NCBI GenBank assembly: GCA_902706235.1
Contig: CACSJR010000002.1
Coordinates: forward strand, 1 to 64,000
Length of the DNA: 64,000 nt
Reading direction: 5' to 3'
From: Citrobacter sp. 18056
GTDB lineage: Bacteria; Pseudomonadota; Gammaproteobacteria; Enterobacterales; Enterobacteriaceae
Shown: piece after piece, positions 61,540-64,000 of the stretch
Layout of the letters: the number at the start of each line of letters is the position of its first letter
Numbering within the stretch: position 1 is the first letter of the stretch
The notes under the pieces: model-generated
What the model saw: only the letters and a program-made list of their open reading frames with translations
What the model was told of the DNA's origin: nothing
The model's database searches: none
Program-made: the position numbers and the translations under genes

Positions 61540-63255
61540 ATGAACATTCAACAAATTGTGAGCTTTATAGGATTTACCCTCCTGGTTGCCGTCATCACCT
61601 GGTGGAAAGTTCGAAAACAGGATACCGGTTCAGAACAAGGATATTTCCTCGCAGGACGTTCGTTAAAAGCGCCGATAATTGCTGCCTCGTTAATGCTGAC
61701 CAACCTCTCTACCGAGCAGCTGGTGGGGCTTTCCGGCCAGGCCTATCGCAGCGGCATGTCGGTGATGGGCTGGGAAGTCACCTCCGCGGTAACGCTTATC
61801 TTCCTCGCGCTGATTTTCCTGCCGCGCTACCTGCAACGCGGCATTGCCACCATCCCGGATTTTCTCGAAGAGCGGTACGACAAAACGACCCGCATCATCA
61901 TCGATTTCTGTTTTCTCATCGCCACCGGCGTGTGTTTCCTGCCGATCGTCCTCTACTCCGGCGCGCTGGCGCTCAATAGCCTGTTTCACGTCGGCGATTC
62001 ACTGGGTATTTCTCAGGGCGCGGCGATCTGGCTGCTGGTGATTTTGTTAGGCGTGGCGGGCATTCTCTACGCGGTTGTTGGCGGAATGCGCGCAATGGCA
62101 ATAGCCGATTCAATTAACGGCATCGGCCTGGTGATTGGCGGCCTGATGGTGCCAGTCTTTGGTCTGATCGTGATGGGCGGCGGCAGCTTTTTTCAAGGGC
62201 TGGAAAGGCTCACCACCGTACACGCCGAAAAGCTGAACTCCATCGGTGGCAGTCATGACCCGCTGCCGATTGGCGCGGCATTCACCGGGCTTATCCTTGT
62301 GAACACCTTCTACTGGTGCACCAATCAGGGCATGGTTCAGCGCACGCTGGCCTCGAAAAGCCTTGCTGAAGGGCAAAAAGGTGCGCTGCTGACCGCGGTG
62401 TTAAAAATGCTCGACCCGCTGATTCTGGTGCTGCCTGGGCTTATCGCGTTTCACCTGTTCCAGGATTTACCGAGCGCCGACATGGCCTATCCGGCGCTGG
62501 TCAGCAAAGTGCTGCCCGTGCCGCTGATCGGCTTTTTTGGTGCGGTGTTATTTGGCGCGGTGATCAGCACCTTTAATGGTTTTCTCAACAGCGCCAGCAC
62601 GTTGTTCAGCATGGGGATTTATCGCCGCATCATCAATGAAAACGCTCAGCCGGATCAGCTTGTGCGCGTAGGGCGACGCTTTGGTTTGCTCATCGCCGTT
62701 TTGTCATTGCTGGTTGCGCCGTGGATAGCCAACGCACCGCAAGGACTCTACAGCTGGATGAAGCAGCTCAACGGCATCTACAACGTGCCGCTGGTGACCA
62801 TCATCATCATGGGCTTTTTCTTCCCGCGCATCCCGGCCCTTGCCGCCAAAGTGGCGATGTTCCTCGGTATATGCAGCTATATCACCATCAACTACCTGGT
62901 GAAGTTCGATATCCATTTCCTCTACGTGCTGGCCTGCACCTTCTGCATCAACGTGGTGGTTATGCTGGTGATTGGTGCCCTTAAACCCCGCGCCACGCCG
63001 TTCAAATTTCACGATGCCTTTGCGGTGGATATGCAGCCGTGGAAAAACGCGAAGATTGCCTCAGTGGGCATTCTGTTCGCGATGATCGGGGTGTATTCCG
63101 GGCTGGCGCAGTTCGGTGGCTATCACGTGCAGTGGCTGACCATTCTGAGCTACGGCATCACCGCCGCGGTGGTGGTGTATCTCATTTTCTCTCGCTGGCA
63201 GGCGCGCCGCGTTGAGCCTGCCGTTTTCGCTTCAGACATTAAGGAGAAGCCATGA
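61540..63255 (+). CDS. yidK: Sodium:solute symporter YidK (SSS family)
   Basis: A 571-residue inner-membrane symporter of the SSS/SglT-like family with about 14 helices. The family pattern near LSTEQLVGLSGQAYRSG and the GAVLFGAVISTFNGFLNSAST segment (Na+ site region) are visible. The two adjacent ATGs at 61537 and 61540 are both possible; the second gives better spacing from AAAGGG. Its stop overlaps the yidJ start (ATGA). Given the sulfatase partner, the substrate is probably a sulfated or desulfated sugar. Confidence 0.93.
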   Translation: MNIQQIVSFIGFTLLVAVITWWKVRKQDTGSEQGYFLAGRSLKAPIIAASLMLTNLSTEQLVGLSGQAYRSGMSVMGWEVTSAVTLIFLALIFLPRYLQRGIATIPDFLEERYDKTTRIIIDFCFLIATGVCFLPIVLYSGALALNSLFHVGDSLGISQGAAIWLLVILLGVAGILYAVVGGMRAMAIADSINGIGLVIGGLMVPVFGLIVMGGGSFFQGLERLTTVHAEKLNSIGGSHDPLPIGAAFTGLILVNTFYWCTNQGMVQRTLASKSLAEGQKGALLTAVLKMLDPLILVLPGLIAFHLFQDLPSADMAYPALVSKVLPVPLIGFFGAVLFGAVISTFNGFLNSASTLFSMGIYRRIINENAQPDQLVRVGRRFGLLIAVLSLLVAPWIANAPQGLYSWMKQLNGIYNVPLVTIIIMGFFFPRIPALAAKVAMFLGICSYITINYLVKFDIHFLYVLACTFCINVVVMLVIGALKPRATPFKFHDAFAVDMQPWKNAKIASVGILFAMIGVYSGLAQFGGYHVQWLTILSYGITAAVVVYLIFSRWQARRVEPAVFASDIKEKP

Positions 63256-64000
63256 GCCGCCCGAATTTCCTGTTCATCATGACCGACACCCAGGCCACCA
63301 ACATGGTCGGGTGTTACAGCGGTAAGCCGTTGAATACGCAACATATCGACAGCCTGGCCGCGGAAGGCATCCGCTTTAATTCCGCTTATACCTGCTCCCC
63401 GGTCTGTACGCCCGCGCGCGCCGGGCTATTCACTGGAATTTATGCCAATCAGTCCGGGCCGTGGACCAACAACGTCGCGCCGGGGAAAAACATCTCCACC
63501 ATGGGGCGCTATTTCCAGGATGCGGGCTATCACACCTGCTTCATCGGCAAATGGCATCTCGACGGGCACGACTATTTCGGCACCGGCGTGTGCCCGCCGG
63601 AATGGGACGCGGAGTACTGGTTCGACGGCGCGAACTATTTGTCAGAACTGACCGAAGAGCAGATCAGCCTGTGGCGCAATGGGCTGAATAGCGTGGAAGA
63701 TTTACAGACGCATCAGATAGATGAAACCTTCACCTGGGCGCATCGCATCAGCAACCGGGCGATTGATTTTCTGCATCAGCCAACACGCAGCGACGAGCCG
63801 TTCCTGATGGTGGTCTCCTACGACGAGCCGCATCATCCGTTCACCTGTCCGGTGGAGTATCTGGAGAAATATCAGGACTTTTACTACGATTTGGGCGAAA
63901 AGGCGCACGACAGTCTGGATGGCAAACCGCTGCATCATCGACTGTGGGCGGACGCAATGCCTTCGCCCGTCGGAGAAGATGCCCGCTATCACCATCCAAT
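63252..64000 (+). CDS. yidJ: Arylsulfatase-type sulfatase YidJ (partial, runs off the window)
   Basis: The first about 249 of roughly 497 residues of a type I sulfatase. The formylglycine signature CTPAR begins at Cys52 (SPVCTPARAGLFTG), and the N-terminal metal ligands DT in IMTDTQ are present, as is GKWHLDGH. No signal peptide is seen (MSRPNFLFIMTD), so it is cytoplasmic, matching E. coli YidJ. Good AAGGAG site; start overlaps the yidK stop by 4 bp. A Cys-type sulfatase needs a formylglycine-generating enzyme, and none is in this window. Confidence 0.94.
   Translation, partial: MSRPNFLFIMTDTQATNMVGCYSGKPLNTQHIDSLAAEGIRFNSAYTCSPVCTPARAGLFTGIYANQSGPWTNNVAPGKNISTMGRYFQDAGYHTCFIGKWHLDGHDYFGTGVCPPEWDAEYWFDGANYLSELTEEQISLWRNGLNSVEDLQTHQIDETFTWAHRISNRAIDFLHQPTRSDEPFLMVVSYDEPHHPFTCPVEYLEKYQDFYYDLGEKAHDSLDGKPLHHRLWADAMPSPVGEDARYHHP

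Overview
The window is a stretch of enterobacterial chromosome centred on the replication origin. Gene content and order follow the oriC neighbourhood of E. coli K-12 (read in the opposite orientation), and most proteins look close to the E. coli orthologues from memory. Differences (no tnaCAB, no yidB/dgo/cbrA block, an intact glvC-aglB alpha-glucoside operon) point to a non-Escherichia member of Enterobacteriaceae, perhaps the Enterobacter/Lelliottia/Leclercia group. That placement is an inference, not a search result.

Layout. 1-431: leader and tandem promoters of an rRNA operon reading leftward out of the window. 432-2537: yieP-hsrA. 2534-8500: ribose operon rbsDACBKR (minus) with two RbsR-type palindromes. 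8561-13645: kup, then ravA-viaA. 13646-15778: asnA/asnC and mioC. 15779-16075: oriC with DnaA boxes, three AT-rich 13-mers and many GATC sites. 16162-26258: mnmG, rsmG and the atpIBEFHAGDC operon. 26259-26801: a regulatory gap holding two perfect CRP half-site pairs, a 16-codon ORF and a terminator. 26802-30231: glmU-glmS. 30434-35185: PhoB-controlled pstSCAB-phoU, with an ERIC element between pstB and phoU. 35237-38853: yieH, adeP, chrR, yieE. 39014-39511: a fused remnant of mdtL and yidZ. 39656-43481: mnmE, yidC, yidD, rnpA, rpmH (minus). 44081-50247: dnaA-dnaN-recF-gyrB, with an ERIC-like palindromic insertion between dnaN and recF. 50451-55924: yidA, yidR, yidQ, ibpA, ibpB, yidE. 55904-60580: two tandem GntR regulators (yidP and a paralogue) divergent from glvC-aglB. 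60574-64000: yidL (AraC), yidK (sodium/solute symporter) and yidJ (sulfatase, cut by the window end).

The core is housekeeping: replication initiation and its clamp, recombination and gyrase genes, ATP synthase, amino-sugar synthesis, tRNA and rRNA modification, and membrane insertion. The right end and the rbs region are catabolic: each has a transporter, an enzyme and a local regulator. I found no CRISPR array, prophage, transposase or tRNA gene. The best candidates for something undescribed are the small CRP-flanked transcription unit at 26340-26550, the two palindromic insertions that split tightly packed operons, the tandem GntR pair with its spaced operator, and the inverted repeat that covers the yidR ribosome binding site.
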